From Deltaproteobacteria bacterium (lineage in GTDB: Bacteria; Desulfobacterota; Syntrophia; Syntrophales; UBA2210): a DNA stretch of 9,751 nt. The DNA is taken from positions 1 to 9,751 of the forward strand of contig JAFDAR010000020.1 of the NCBI GenBank assembly GCA_019313735.1, given 5' to 3'. Below are positions 1 through 5,956 of this stretch, piece after piece (the first letter of the stretch is position 1; each line of letters starts with the position of its first letter). The notes under the pieces are model-generated. The model did not search any database. It was not told the origin of the DNA and saw nothing but the letters and a program-made list of their open reading frames with translations. The position numbers were made by a program, and so were the translations under genes.

Positions 1-56
1 GCAATGTCATCGAACTCTTCCTGGATAGCCTTGGCATTCTCAGATAATTTCAGCAT
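1..56 (-). CDS. 5' end of an unidentified minus-strand gene (runs off left edge)
   Basis: An ATG at 56 on the minus strand opens a frame that stays open to the window edge, about 18 codons, beginning MLKLSENAKAIQEEFDD. I do not recognise the family; the piece is hydrophilic and probably helical. No Shine-Dalgarno sequence is visible just upstream. A good sigma70-like promoter sits so close that transcription would begin at or next to the A of the ATG, so the gene could be translated from a leaderless mRNA. It diverges from the restriction-gene remnant on the other strand. The call rests on the promoter plus a short open frame and is uncertain. Confidence 0.4.
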   Translation of the reverse strand, partial: MLKLSENAKAIQEEFDDI

Positions 57-62
57 GCCGCT

Positions 63-91
63 AATATAACAGAACTATCACCATGTGTAAA
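63..91 (-). promoter_or_regulatory. sigma70-like promoter for the left-edge gene
   Basis: On the minus strand, TTTACA (plus 86-91) and TATATT (plus 63-68) are separated by exactly 17 bases; each hexamer matches the consensus at five of six positions. The predicted transcription start is about 56-57, which coincides with the ATG at 56. This is a sequence match only. Confidence 0.5.
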
Positions 92-107
92 GGTTATTTA
101 TTTTTAA

Positions 108-614
108 TTCCTTACCGTCCAGGACAAAGGCAACGCTGAAATCCGCGACACAATCAAACTCCGCCAGACTCGCCCATTTGTTGCCAAAGACCAGGGCTAT
201 CTTGTTCCTAAAAAAAGTGTGTTCAACCGGATCATTGGTGACAGTCAACTGGAACTCCGCTTCGCCGGTTTCCTCGAAGATTGTTCAGACGTGTTGTCAT
301 ACGCGAAAAACTATCTGGCCGTGCATTTCAAGCTCGATTACGTGAACTCCAATGGCGACATTTCTAATTACTACCCGGATTTTATGGTCAAGCTGTCGGG
401 CAAGCGGATTGTCATTGCCGAAACCAAAGGGCAGGAAGATTTGGATGTGCCCCTGAAGATGGCGCGGCTTCGTCAATGGTGCGAGGACATCAACGGAATG
501 CAGTCGGATGTGACGTATGATTTTGCGTACGTGGACGAGGAAAGCTTCGAGAAATATAAACCGAAGTCGTTTGCGGATTTGCTGGCCGGCTTTCGAGAAT
601 ATAAGGAGAAATAA
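108..614 (+). pseudogene. 3' remnant of a type III restriction enzyme Res subunit (endonuclease domain)
   Basis: The frame is open from just after a TAA at 105-107 to the stop at 612-614. A GTG at 219 could start a 131-residue protein, but the family-like sequence continues upstream of it (for example IKLRQTRPFVAK and YLVPKKSVFNRIIGDS), so 219 is probably not a real start. The protein matches the C-terminal nuclease region of type III restriction (Res) subunits: YYPDF followed by IAETKG gives a PD-x13-ExK site (P53, D54, E68, K70 counted from 219), then a K-x-x-R-x-x-x-WC segment. Res proteins are usually near 900-1000 residues, with a DEAD/DEAH helicase before this domain. Here the helicase part is gone and no Mod methylase gene is seen. 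I infer a decayed fragment. An orphan nuclease-domain protein translated from 219 is possible but less likely. Confidence 0.75.
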
Positions 615-650
615 GATTAGCGCCCCGTTTCGATCCGATCCCGCACGGTA

Positions 651-691
651 GTAGCGTGCCCTATCTGTGGGGCACCGAGGCCCCACGCTAC
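651..691. repeat. REP-like palindrome with two alternative stems
   Basis: GTAGCGTG (651-658) is the perfect reverse complement of CACGCTAC (684-691). Inside it, GTGGGGC (667-673) and GCCCCAC (680-686) form a second perfect stem around the loop ACCGAG. The two stems share bases 684-686, so they compete. It lies between the restriction remnant and the convergent phospholipase gene, a common place for repetitive extragenic palindromes. There is no T-tract, so a plain intrinsic terminator is unlikely. Copy number in the genome is unknown. Confidence 0.55.
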
Positions 692-707
692 TTCCAGGTA
701 ACTTGTC

Positions 708-729
708 ATTCCCGACCCCGATCGGGAAT
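708..729. repeat. ATTCCC-type palindromic repeat
   Basis: ATTCCCGA (708-715) and TCGGGAAT (722-729) form a perfect 8-bp inverted repeat around CCCCGA. The wider context TGTCATTCCCGA resembles the widespread class of dispersed extragenic palindromes with ATTCCC/GGGAAT ends (dRS3-like in Neisseria; similar forms in many proteobacteria). It lies about 18 bases past the stop of the minus-strand phospholipase gene and could protect its mRNA 3' end. No run of U follows it. Confidence 0.55.
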
Positions 730-746
730 TCAGTCTTTTGTTCATT

Positions 747-1823
747 TCACTCCGGCATCGGCCTCACCAGTTCGCGGATTTTTCCGGTCTCAACCGCGTC
801 GAGAAACTCTTCCCCCAGCCGCTCGCTCTCTTTTATGGCCTTGTTCCAGTAGCTTATGCGTTCGTTATCTTTGCCGCTGAAGCGCTGAAAATCGTTCCGG
901 TCGGGTATCTTTCCATATGGCAGCCGTTTTATAAACTCTTCGGAAGGGTGAAGGAGGAGCACGTTTTCCATGTTTGACGGGTCCGGTTTTCTCCACGGCA
1001 GCTTCTTGTCAAACCACCCTGGTATGACGCGATTCGTATAGTGTGGAAAAAGCACGATGCCATTGCTGTCTTTCGTGAAGGGTATGTCCATGTGGTAATC
1101 TATTACGCCTCCGTCTCTGTAAGTGCCCTTTCGGGCGCCCGGTATGTCGGTGACGCGGGACATGGCTACGGGAATGGAGCCGGAGGCCAGGAGGGCCTGC
1201 CTGAGATTTTTCTCAGTGAGAGGGACCTGCCGGATGGGGAAACCGTTCATGTTGAAAAATGGAGGAATTTCTCTCTGATCATACAGCAGCGTCCTTTCGA
1301 AAAAGAGGCCCAGAGACTTCCGGCTGATGACATTGGAAAGGGCGGCGATGAGAAGCCCCGGCAGGAGCGCGCCCTTCCGGTCGCTTGCCGTAAGCCCCCT
1401 GCACCTGACCGACATCATATTCAGCCTGAGATATGGATGATTCAATATCTCGTCTACGCCTGTCTCACCGAGAAAGGTGTTTAGAAAGGCGACACTTTCG
1501 CCGGTAATTTCTTCCCGTGAAGGTTTGAGGGAGTAGCGCTGGTGTACGTATGTGGTCCGGAATCTGTCGATGGCCTCCAGTGGCCTTTTCTGTGAAACCG
1601 ACGCGAATCGCCATGCTGCCGCGGAAGAACCCAGCAGGAACAGGGATTTTTTTCTGTCCGCGAGCCAGGTTGAGAAAATGGCGGCATCGAGGTGATTGAG
1701 AATAAGGCATTTCGGGCCGCCGGCCGCCCCTGTTATAATCTTCACCTGATCAGGATGGAGGCCGCCCTCCCTGATCATCGGCAATGCTTTTCTTCCCGCT
1801 AAAAATGAGAGATTTCCCGACAT
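747..1823 (-). CDS. patatin-like phospholipase family protein
   Basis: This is a 358-residue protein with the patatin layout. A glycine-rich oxyanion-hole segment TGAAGGPK lies at about 31-38. The nucleophile elbow GSSAAAWR is at 65-72 with Ser67 as the presumed nucleophile, followed by ASGSIPVAM near 213-221. The catalytic Asp is in RDGGV (D237). Patatins act as serine lipid acyl hydrolases using a Ser-Asp dyad. The elbow normally reads G-x-S-x-G; here the last Gly is Ala69. No signal peptide or clear membrane segment is seen, so it is probably cytosolic or peripherally membrane-bound. The start at 1823 is supported by AAGGGAG (1833-1839 on the opposite strand), nine bases upstream. It is transcribed divergently from the acyl-CoA synthetase gene; a shared role in lipid turnover is plausible but not shown. 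Substrate is unknown. Confidence 0.85.
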   Translation of the reverse strand: MSGNLSFLAGRKALPMIREGGLHPDQVKIITGAAGGPKCLILNHLDAAIFSTWLADRKKSLFLLGSSAAAWRFASVSQKRPLEAIDRFRTTYVHQRYSLKPSREEITGESVAFLNTFLGETGVDEILNHPYLRLNMMSVRCRGLTASDRKGALLPGLLIAALSNVISRKSLGLFFERTLLYDQREIPPFFNMNGFPIRQVPLTEKNLRQALLASGSIPVAMSRVTDIPGARKGTYRDGGVIDYHMDIPFTKDSNGIVLFPHYTNRVIPGWFDKKLPWRKPDPSNMENVLLLHPSEEFIKRLPYGKIPDRNDFQRFSGKDNERISYWNKAIKESERLGEEFLDAVETGKIRELVRPMPE

Positions 1824-1882
1824 GAATTATCGCTCCCTTCGCGCTGTCGCTCCGCGCATGATTAAGACCATACCGCGAAGAA

Positions 1883-1912
1883 ATAATACGATTCGCCTGA
1901 TATATCAACCAA
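1883..1912 (-). promoter_or_regulatory. weak candidate promoter for the patatin-like gene
   Basis: On the minus strand, TTGGTT (1907-1912) and TATTAT (1883-1888) are 18 bases apart. The -10 matches at five of six positions but the -35 only at TTG. It lies about 60 bases upstream of the start at 1823. It is the best candidate I found in this direction, but weak. Confidence 0.25.
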
Positions 1913-2008
1913 TTTTTTCAGATCCGTCCTCTCACGGGCGGCATCGGTACCGTTCAGGGGCGCACCATCGGACCCTTTCCCATTTATAATACCCATTGTC
2001 ACTTTTCA

Positions 2009-2037
2009 TTGACATACAGGAATGATTTCCCTATACT
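2009..2037 (+). promoter_or_regulatory. strong sigma70 promoter for the acyl-CoA synthetase gene
   Basis: TTGACA (2009-2014, perfect) and TATACT (2032-2037, five of six) are separated by 17 bases. The expected transcription start is near 2044, giving an unusually long 5' leader of about 180 bases before the start at 2225. A TATAAT at 1985-1990 has no matching -35 and is not called. The rest of the 1824-2224 gap holds no convincing gene. Confidence 0.65.
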
Positions 2038-2164
2038 TTCCTTTTACAAAGGCGAGTTTTGTCAATTTATGCGATCATTCTCAGATTTTCATGTTAACAG
2101 ACCATGCAGGGGAATTTGTATCATACGGTTCTTTTAGTTAGACCAACTTTCACGTGGGAGTAAT

Positions 2165-2179
2165 CGGGACGGTGTCCCG
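2165..2179 (+). promoter_or_regulatory. small hairpin in the acyl-CoA synthetase mRNA leader
   Basis: CGGGAC (2165-2170) and GTCCCG (2174-2179) pair perfectly around a GGT loop, about 35 bases before the Shine-Dalgarno sequence. It is followed by AAAAATAATT rather than a T-run, so it is not a terminator in this direction. It could shape the leader RNA or serve as a protein-binding palindrome; function unknown. Confidence 0.3.
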
Positions 2180-2224
2180 TAAAAATAATTCCAATAATCG
2201 GGTTTGATTATGAAAGGAGGGGGT

Positions 2225-4033
2225 ATGGCTAAATATGAAGAAGCATCTATGGGGGCAATCTTTCAGAACCGCGTAGAGGAACATGGGGGCAAGACGCTGG
2301 TGTCCTTCAAGAACAAAGACGGCGTCTGGGAAGATATCTCATGGGATCGAATGAATGAGATGGTGCTTAAAGCAGGTCTGTTTCTTATCTCGAGGGGGGT
2401 ACAACCGGGCGACAAGATTGCGCTGTTCTCTCCTAACAGGTACGAGTGGTGGGTCGCCGACATGGCCATACTCTCCATAGGCGCGGTGAATGTGCCTATC
2501 TATGCAACCAACTCGGCCAAGGAGGCCGAGTATGTCATCGAGAACTCCGACTCCAGAATGTGCTTCGTGGGAACCATGGATCACATGGAGAAGATCATGG
2601 AGGTCAAAGGTCAGCTGCCGAATCTTGGAGAGATTATTATATTTGATGATCTCGATACTCCCGTATCCGGCGTTATGGCCATGGAAGACGCCATGAAGGA
2701 GGGGAGTGGATATGAGGACAAGGAGGAGTTGGAAAGGCGGATCAAGGCGATCAACATTGAGGATGTCGCGACCATCATATACACATCAGGCACTACGGGC
2801 AATCCCAAAGGGGTGATGCTTACCCATAAAAATTTCGTCTCAAACGTAAACCAGCTCGAGGAAGTGGATCCGACTTTTTTCGGCGGGGAACAGATCTTCC
2901 TGTCCTTTCTCCCGCTTTCACACTCCCTTGAAAGGACAGTCGGTTACTACGCGCCCATATACCTGGGTAAGAAGGTGGCATTCGCGGAAGATGTCACCAA
3001 ATTAGTCGAAAACCTCAAGGAGATACGCCCCACCTTTATGGTGAGTGTCCCCAGAATTTACGAGAAGGCTCATGCCGGCATTCTTGCCAAGGTTGCGGGA
3101 GGATCGGCTGTCAAGAAGGCTCTTTTCGGCTGGGCAATGGGTCTTGCCAAACAGAATCTTCCATACGTATGCGAAGACAAACCCCGAAAGGGTTTCTTTG
3201 CGTTCAAATATAATCTGGCAGACAAGATCATATTCTCCAAGCTGAAAGATGCTCTTGGCATGGACAGGATAAACTGTGCCATCTCGGGCGGTGGCCCTCT
3301 TTCCGTATCAGACGCGGAGTTTTTCCTCGGCATGGGTGTCAGGATCTTTGAGGGCTTCGGGCTTACCGAGACAACACCCGTGACCCACGGCAATAAGCCG
3401 GCACTTATCAAGCCCGGTACTGTCGGTCCCCCGGTAAAGGATACGGAGGTGGAAATAGGAGAAGGCGGTGAGGTGCTTATCAAGGGTCCCCAGGTGATGA
3501 AAGGATACTACAAGAATGAGGCTGCCACCAAAGAGGCCTTCACGGATGACGGCTTCTTCCGGACAGGTGATATCGGTGAGATAGATGAAGACGACTACCT
3601 GAAGATCACAGGCAGAATCAAGGACATCCTTGTAACATCAGGCGGTAAGAATATCTCCCCTCAGAACATAGAGAACAGCCTGTTCGCGTCTGGCTTTATC
3701 GCGCAGGCTGTCGTAATAGGAGACAACAGAAAATTCCTCTCCGCGCTCATCGTTCCCGCCTTCGAGTCCCTGGAGCACTGGGCAAATGAGAAGAACATAT
3801 CATTTGACAGTCGAAAAGAACTCGTGGAAAAAGAGGAGGTTATCAAACTCTTCGAGAAGGAAATACAGGAGAATATGAAGAACTATGCGCGTGTGGAGCA
3901 GATACGGAAGTTCAGACTGATGGATAAGGAATGGTCGCAGGCTACGGACGAACTGACCCCGACGCTGAAGTTGAAGAGGAAGGTTGTCAATGAAAAGTAC
4001 GCGAATCTGATCGAAGAAATGTACATCGAATAA
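2225..4033 (+). CDS. long-chain fatty acid-CoA ligase (AMP-forming, FAA1 type)
   Basis: This enzyme activates a fatty acid with ATP to an acyl-AMP, then transfers the acyl group to CoA. The 602-residue protein has the adenylate-forming (ANL) motifs in order: the phosphate loop YTSGTTGNPKG at about 186-196, SGGGPLS at 354-360, FEGFGLTET at 375-383, RTGD at 446-449 and the hinge GRIKD at 463-467. Near the C-terminus, TPTLKLKRK matches the A10 lysine region typical of this subfamily. The length fits FAA1/COG1022 enzymes (about 600 residues). An in-frame TTG at 2204 would add seven residues encoding the ribosome-binding site itself; I chose ATG 2225, which has AAAGGAGG at 2213-2220. The gene stands alone between its own promoter and a strong terminator. 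Chain-length preference and catabolic versus biosynthetic role cannot be told. Its neighbour is a lipid hydrolase on the other strand. Confidence 0.93.
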   Translation: MAKYEEASMGAIFQNRVEEHGGKTLVSFKNKDGVWEDISWDRMNEMVLKAGLFLISRGVQPGDKIALFSPNRYEWWVADMAILSIGAVNVPIYATNSAKEAEYVIENSDSRMCFVGTMDHMEKIMEVKGQLPNLGEIIIFDDLDTPVSGVMAMEDAMKEGSGYEDKEELERRIKAINIEDVATIIYTSGTTGNPKGVMLTHKNFVSNVNQLEEVDPTFFGGEQIFLSFLPLSHSLERTVGYYAPIYLGKKVAFAEDVTKLVENLKEIRPTFMVSVPRIYEKAHAGILAKVAGGSAVKKALFGWAMGLAKQNLPYVCEDKPRKGFFAFKYNLADKIIFSKLKDALGMDRINCAISGGGPLSVSDAEFFLGMGVRIFEGFGLTETTPVTHGNKPALIKPGTVGPPVKDTEVEIGEGGEVLIKGPQVMKGYYKNEAATKEAFTDDGFFRTGDIGEIDEDDYLKITGRIKDILVTSGGKNISPQNIENSLFASGFIAQAVVIGDNRKFLSALIVPAFESLEHWANEKNISFDSRKELVEKEEVIKLFEKEIQENMKNYARVEQIRKFRLMDKEWSQATDELTPTLKLKRKVVNEKYANLIEEMYIE

Positions 4034-4055
4034 ACGCAGCAGGACATTGAGAAAT

Positions 4056-4085
4056 AAAAAGGGGCGGCTTCGGCCGCCTCTTTTT
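4056..4085 (+). terminator. intrinsic, probably bidirectional terminator after the acyl-CoA synthetase gene
   Basis: Bases 4056-4068 pair with 4073-4085 in a 13-bp stem (one G-U) capped by a TTCG tetraloop. The stem has an A5 on the left and T5 on the right, with a GC core GGCGGC/GCCGCC. It begins 22 bases after the stop codon and separates this gene from the leader and operon that follow. Confidence 0.92.
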
Positions 4086-4103
4086 GTACTGCCGATTTTT
4101 CTA

Positions 4104-4133
4104 TTGACAATCAGTCTCTGTAAGTGTTATCCA
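4104..4133 (+). promoter_or_regulatory. candidate promoter of the cimA-leuACD operon
   Basis: TTGACA (4104-4109) is perfect. TATCCA (4128-4133), 18 bases on, is a poor -10 but carries the extended -10 element TG (4125-4126) one base upstream. The start of transcription would fall near 4140, the first base of the tandem repeat, about 23 bases before the first leader ATG. Confidence 0.5.
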
Positions 4134-4139
4134 ATCAAT

Positions 4140-4193
4140 TCATTTTTGAGAAGGGTATATAAATGCTCATTTTTGAGAAGGGTATATAAATGC
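4140..4193 (+). repeat. perfect 27-bp tandem duplication in the leader
   Basis: Bases 4140-4166 and 4167-4193 are identical. Each copy contains a Shine-Dalgarno sequence GAGAAGGG, the AT-rich string TATATAA and an ATG, so the translation initiation site of the leader peptide is present twice. The copies sit head to tail with no spacer and no mismatch, suggesting a recent duplication or one held by selection. Confidence 0.95.
4163..4189 (+). CDS. 8-codon upstream leader ORF created by the duplication
   Basis: ATG 4163 in the first repeat copy, with GAGAAGGG at 4148-4155 seven bases upstream, encodes MLIFEKGI and stops at TAA 4187-4189. The stop is immediately followed by the ATG of the main leader peptide. 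It contains one Leu and two Ile codons. A ribosome ending here could reinitiate at the next start, or the ORF could be neutral by-product. Its initiation signal is the same as that of the main leader, so translation is plausible. Confidence 0.4.
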   Translation: MLIFEKGI

Positions 4194-4264
4194 GGGCTAG
4201 AAACCTTATTAACATCATCATAATTAGCGAGCTCCTTATAGGGGAACGCATATGTGCGACCTGA
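4190..4264 (+). CDS. attenuator leader peptide rich in Ile and Leu
   Basis: ATG 4190 follows GAGAAGGG (4175-4182) by seven bases and opens 24 codons ending in TGA 4262-4264. The core reads NLINIIIISELLIGERI: seven Ile in total, with four consecutive codons ATC ATC ATA ATT at 4214-4225, and three Leu with a CTC CTT pair at 4232-4237. The Ile run overlaps RNA region 1, and the stop codon lies in region 2 of the attenuator. This is the arrangement expected of a peptide whose translation senses charged tRNA. The downstream products serve exactly these amino acids. The peptide itself probably has no other function. Confidence 0.8.
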   Translation: MRARNLINIIIISELLIGERICAT

Positions 4265-4315
4265 TGATGGAATAAGTTTCTGAAATAGAAAAAATCTAAA
4301 ATCCGTTATCAGGTC
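4258..4315 (+). promoter_or_regulatory. antiterminator hairpin (regions 2:3)
   Basis: GACCTGATGATGGA (4258-4271) pairs with TCCGTTATCAGGTC (4302-4315) in an unbroken 14-bp helix with two G-U pairs, enclosing an A-rich 30-base loop. Its right arm covers most of the left arm of the terminator (4298-4312), so both structures cannot exist together. The left arm's TGATGATG (4262-4269) can instead pair with CATCATCA (4213-4220) to release the terminator. Confidence 0.8.
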
Positions 4316-4334
4316 TGCTGATAGCGGATTTTTT
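4298..4334 (+). terminator. attenuator terminator (regions 3:4) before cimA
   Basis: Bases 4298-4312 and 4318-4332 form a 15-bp stem (one G-U) around a GTCTG loop, and the right arm runs into six T (4329-4334). It ends 20 bases before the cimA ATG and lies between the leader peptide and the structural genes, so it must be bypassed for operon expression. Confidence 0.9.
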
Positions 4335-4354
4335 GTTTCTGGGGGCAGAAGACA

Positions 4355-5956
4355 ATGAAGAAGTCGGATGTGTTGATTTACGACACCACTTTGAGGGACG
4401 GCACGCAGGGATATCAGATAAGCTTTTCCGCGGAGGATAAGCTGCGCATAGCCAGAAGACTGGATGACGCCGGTTTCCACTATATAGAGGGAGGATGGCC
4501 GGGTTCAAACCCCAGGGACATGCGTTTTTTCCGGATGGCCGGGGAGGTAGAGCTTAAACACGCGCGCCTTACAGCGTTTGGCAGCACGAGAAAGCCCGGC
4601 CTGTCACCTGACGATTGTCCCAATATACGGGCTTTGCTGGAGGCGAATACACCGGTTGTGACCATTTTCGGAAAAAGCTGGGATCTTCACGCGACGGAAA
4701 TCCTGGGAATTTCGCCGGATGAAAACCTGTCACTGATTGAGGATTCCATCCGGCATCTTAAGTCAAAGGGCAAAGAGGTAATCTATGACGCGGAGCATTT
4801 CTTCGACGGATACAAGAACAATCCTCAATACGCGCTCAAGACAATACAGGCAGCCTTGGACGCGGGCGCCGACAACACAGCCCTCTGTGATACCAATGGG
4901 GGAACTCTCACGTGGGAGCTGAGCGAAATCTTTAAAGATGTGGCGTCTCTAATCCCTCCGGAACGTCTCGGTATTCACGCGCACGATGATTGCGGTCTGG
5001 CGGTGGCCAATTCGCTTTCCGCCGTCATGCTCGGAGCCGCAATGGTGCAGGGAACAGTAAACGGATATGGTGAGCGATGCGGAAATGCCGACCTGATCTC
5101 TGTCATAGGCAACCTTGACCTGAAAATGGGAAAGAGGTGCCTTCCGGAATCATCAGTCCGGCGTCTTACCGGCCTGTCACGTTATGTAAGCGATATTGCT
5201 AATACGCCCCATGTCAAGTCGAAACCCTTTGTCGGCAGCAACGCGTTTGCCCACAAGGGGGGCGTGCATGTAAGCGCTATTTCAAAAAATTCCGCAGCCT
5301 ATGAACACACAGATCCAGAACTCGTGGGAAACAGGCGCAGGGTGATCGTGTCGGATCTTTCAGGCAGGAGCAATATCGAACATAAGGCGAGAGAACTGGG
5401 CATCGATCTCGGCAAAGACAGCGGTGTGAGCAAAAAAATTGTCCGGGACATAAAAAAGATGGAAGATGAAGGATATCAATTTGACGCAGCTGACGGTTCC
5501 CTTTCGCTCTTGATGAAGAGGGCGATCGGCAGCCTCAGGGAACCCTTCTCTCTTGAGTCTTTTCGTGTGATAGACGAGAAGACAAAGGACGATTCCTCCC
5601 ACTCTCAGTCTATGATAAAGATATCCGTAGGTGGAGAATATGAGATTACCGCCGCCGAGGGAAATGGGCCCGTCAACGCCCTGGATAATGCCCTCAGAAA
5701 GGCATTAAGCAAATTTTATCCCCGGATCAGCGAAATGAACCTTGTAGACTTTAAGGTCAGGATACTGGAAGGAACCGACGGGACCGCAGCTAAGGTGCGC
5801 GTTCTGCTGGAATCGCGTGATGACAGTGAGGAGTGGACCACTATCGGGGTGTCTGAAAATATTATCGAGGCAAGCTGGCACGCGCTGGTCGACAGTATGC
5901 AGTATAAATTGAGTAAGGATAACGAAACCGATCATGTCCCGGAGGAGAAGGAATAG
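4355..5956 (+). CDS. cimA: (R)-citramalate synthase
   Basis: This enzyme condenses pyruvate with acetyl-CoA to (R)-citramalate, the first step of the threonine-independent route to 2-oxobutyrate and isoleucine. The 533-residue protein has the DRE-TIM barrel motif DTTLRDGTQ at 10-18, the CimA-type EGGWPGSNPRD at 45-55, the metal-site HAHDD at 208-212 (H208, H210) and NGYGERCGNA at 236-245. After FVGSNAFAHKGG comes a C-terminal LeuA-type regulatory dimer domain from about 405. GGWPGSNP and length distinguish it from isopropylmalate synthase, which follows as the next gene. First gene of the operon; the purine-rich GGGGGCAGAAG (4341-4351) is a modest ribosome-binding site. Expression is probably controlled by the attenuator. 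The C-terminal domain is the usual site of isoleucine feedback in this family. TIGR00977-type citramalate synthase is the best call. Confidence 0.93.
   Translation: MKKSDVLIYDTTLRDGTQGYQISFSAEDKLRIARRLDDAGFHYIEGGWPGSNPRDMRFFRMAGEVELKHARLTAFGSTRKPGLSPDDCPNIRALLEANTPVVTIFGKSWDLHATEILGISPDENLSLIEDSIRHLKSKGKEVIYDAEHFFDGYKNNPQYALKTIQAALDAGADNTALCDTNGGTLTWELSEIFKDVASLIPPERLGIHAHDDCGLAVANSLSAVMLGAAMVQGTVNGYGERCGNADLISVIGNLDLKMGKRCLPESSVRRLTGLSRYVSDIANTPHVKSKPFVGSNAFAHKGGVHVSAISKNSAAYEHTDPELVGNRRRVIVSDLSGRSNIEHKARELGIDLGKDSGVSKKIVRDIKKMEDEGYQFDAADGSLSLLMKRAIGSLREPFSLESFRVIDEKTKDDSSHSQSMIKISVGGEYEITAAEGNGPVNALDNALRKALSKFYPRISEMNLVDFKVRILEGTDGTAAKVRVLLESRDDSEEWTTIGVSENIIEASWHALVDSMQYKLSKDNETDHVPEEKE

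Larger units (their letters stand above)
4139..4334 (+). promoter_or_regulatory. Ile/Leu-responsive transcription attenuator (operon leader)
   Basis: The leader between the promoter and cimA shows the parts of a ribosome-stalling attenuator. Region 1 (CATCATCA, 4213-4220) lies in the Ile codons of a leader peptide. Region 2 (GACCTGATGATGGA, 4258-4271) contains the leader stop codon. Region 3 is TCCGTTATCAGGTC (4302-4315) and region 4 is 4318-4332 with a T-tract. Regions 1:2 pair over 8 bp, 2:3 over 14 bp with two G-U pairs, and an extended region 3 (4298-4312) pairs with 4 over 15 bp with one G-U. In the enterobacterial his/leu/ilv scheme, stalling on scarce Ile- or Leu-tRNA leaves region 2 free to form 2:3 and permits read-through. 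A ribosome reaching the stop codon masks region 2 and the terminator forms. The pairings are read from the sequence; the regulatory response is inferred. Confidence 0.82.

Noticed and set aside
1985..1990. TATAAT as a second -10 element in the 1824-2224 gap
   Set aside because: No acceptable -35 hexamer lies 16-18 bases upstream; the promoter at 2009-2037 is much better.
2136..2150. Possible FadR-like operator near TTAGTTAGACCAAC upstream of the acyl-CoA synthetase
   Set aside because: Only a partial half-site resemblance without a convincing second half; not enough to call.
2204..2224. TTG start at 2204 for the acyl-CoA synthetase
   Set aside because: The extra codons coincide with the Shine-Dalgarno sequence AAAGGAGG, which serves the ATG at 2225.
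4086..4354. T-box riboswitch as an alternative to peptide-based attenuation
   Set aside because: I see no T-box core sequence or specifier-loop architecture. The leader ORF with its own ribosome-binding site and region 1-4 pairing explains the leader better.
4127..4480. Minus-strand ORF of 117 codons with repeated LYTLLKNE
   Set aside because: It is antisense to the attenuator leader and the start of cimA. The repeated peptide is only the 27-bp tandem repeat read backwards, and it has no supporting ribosome-binding site or family likeness.
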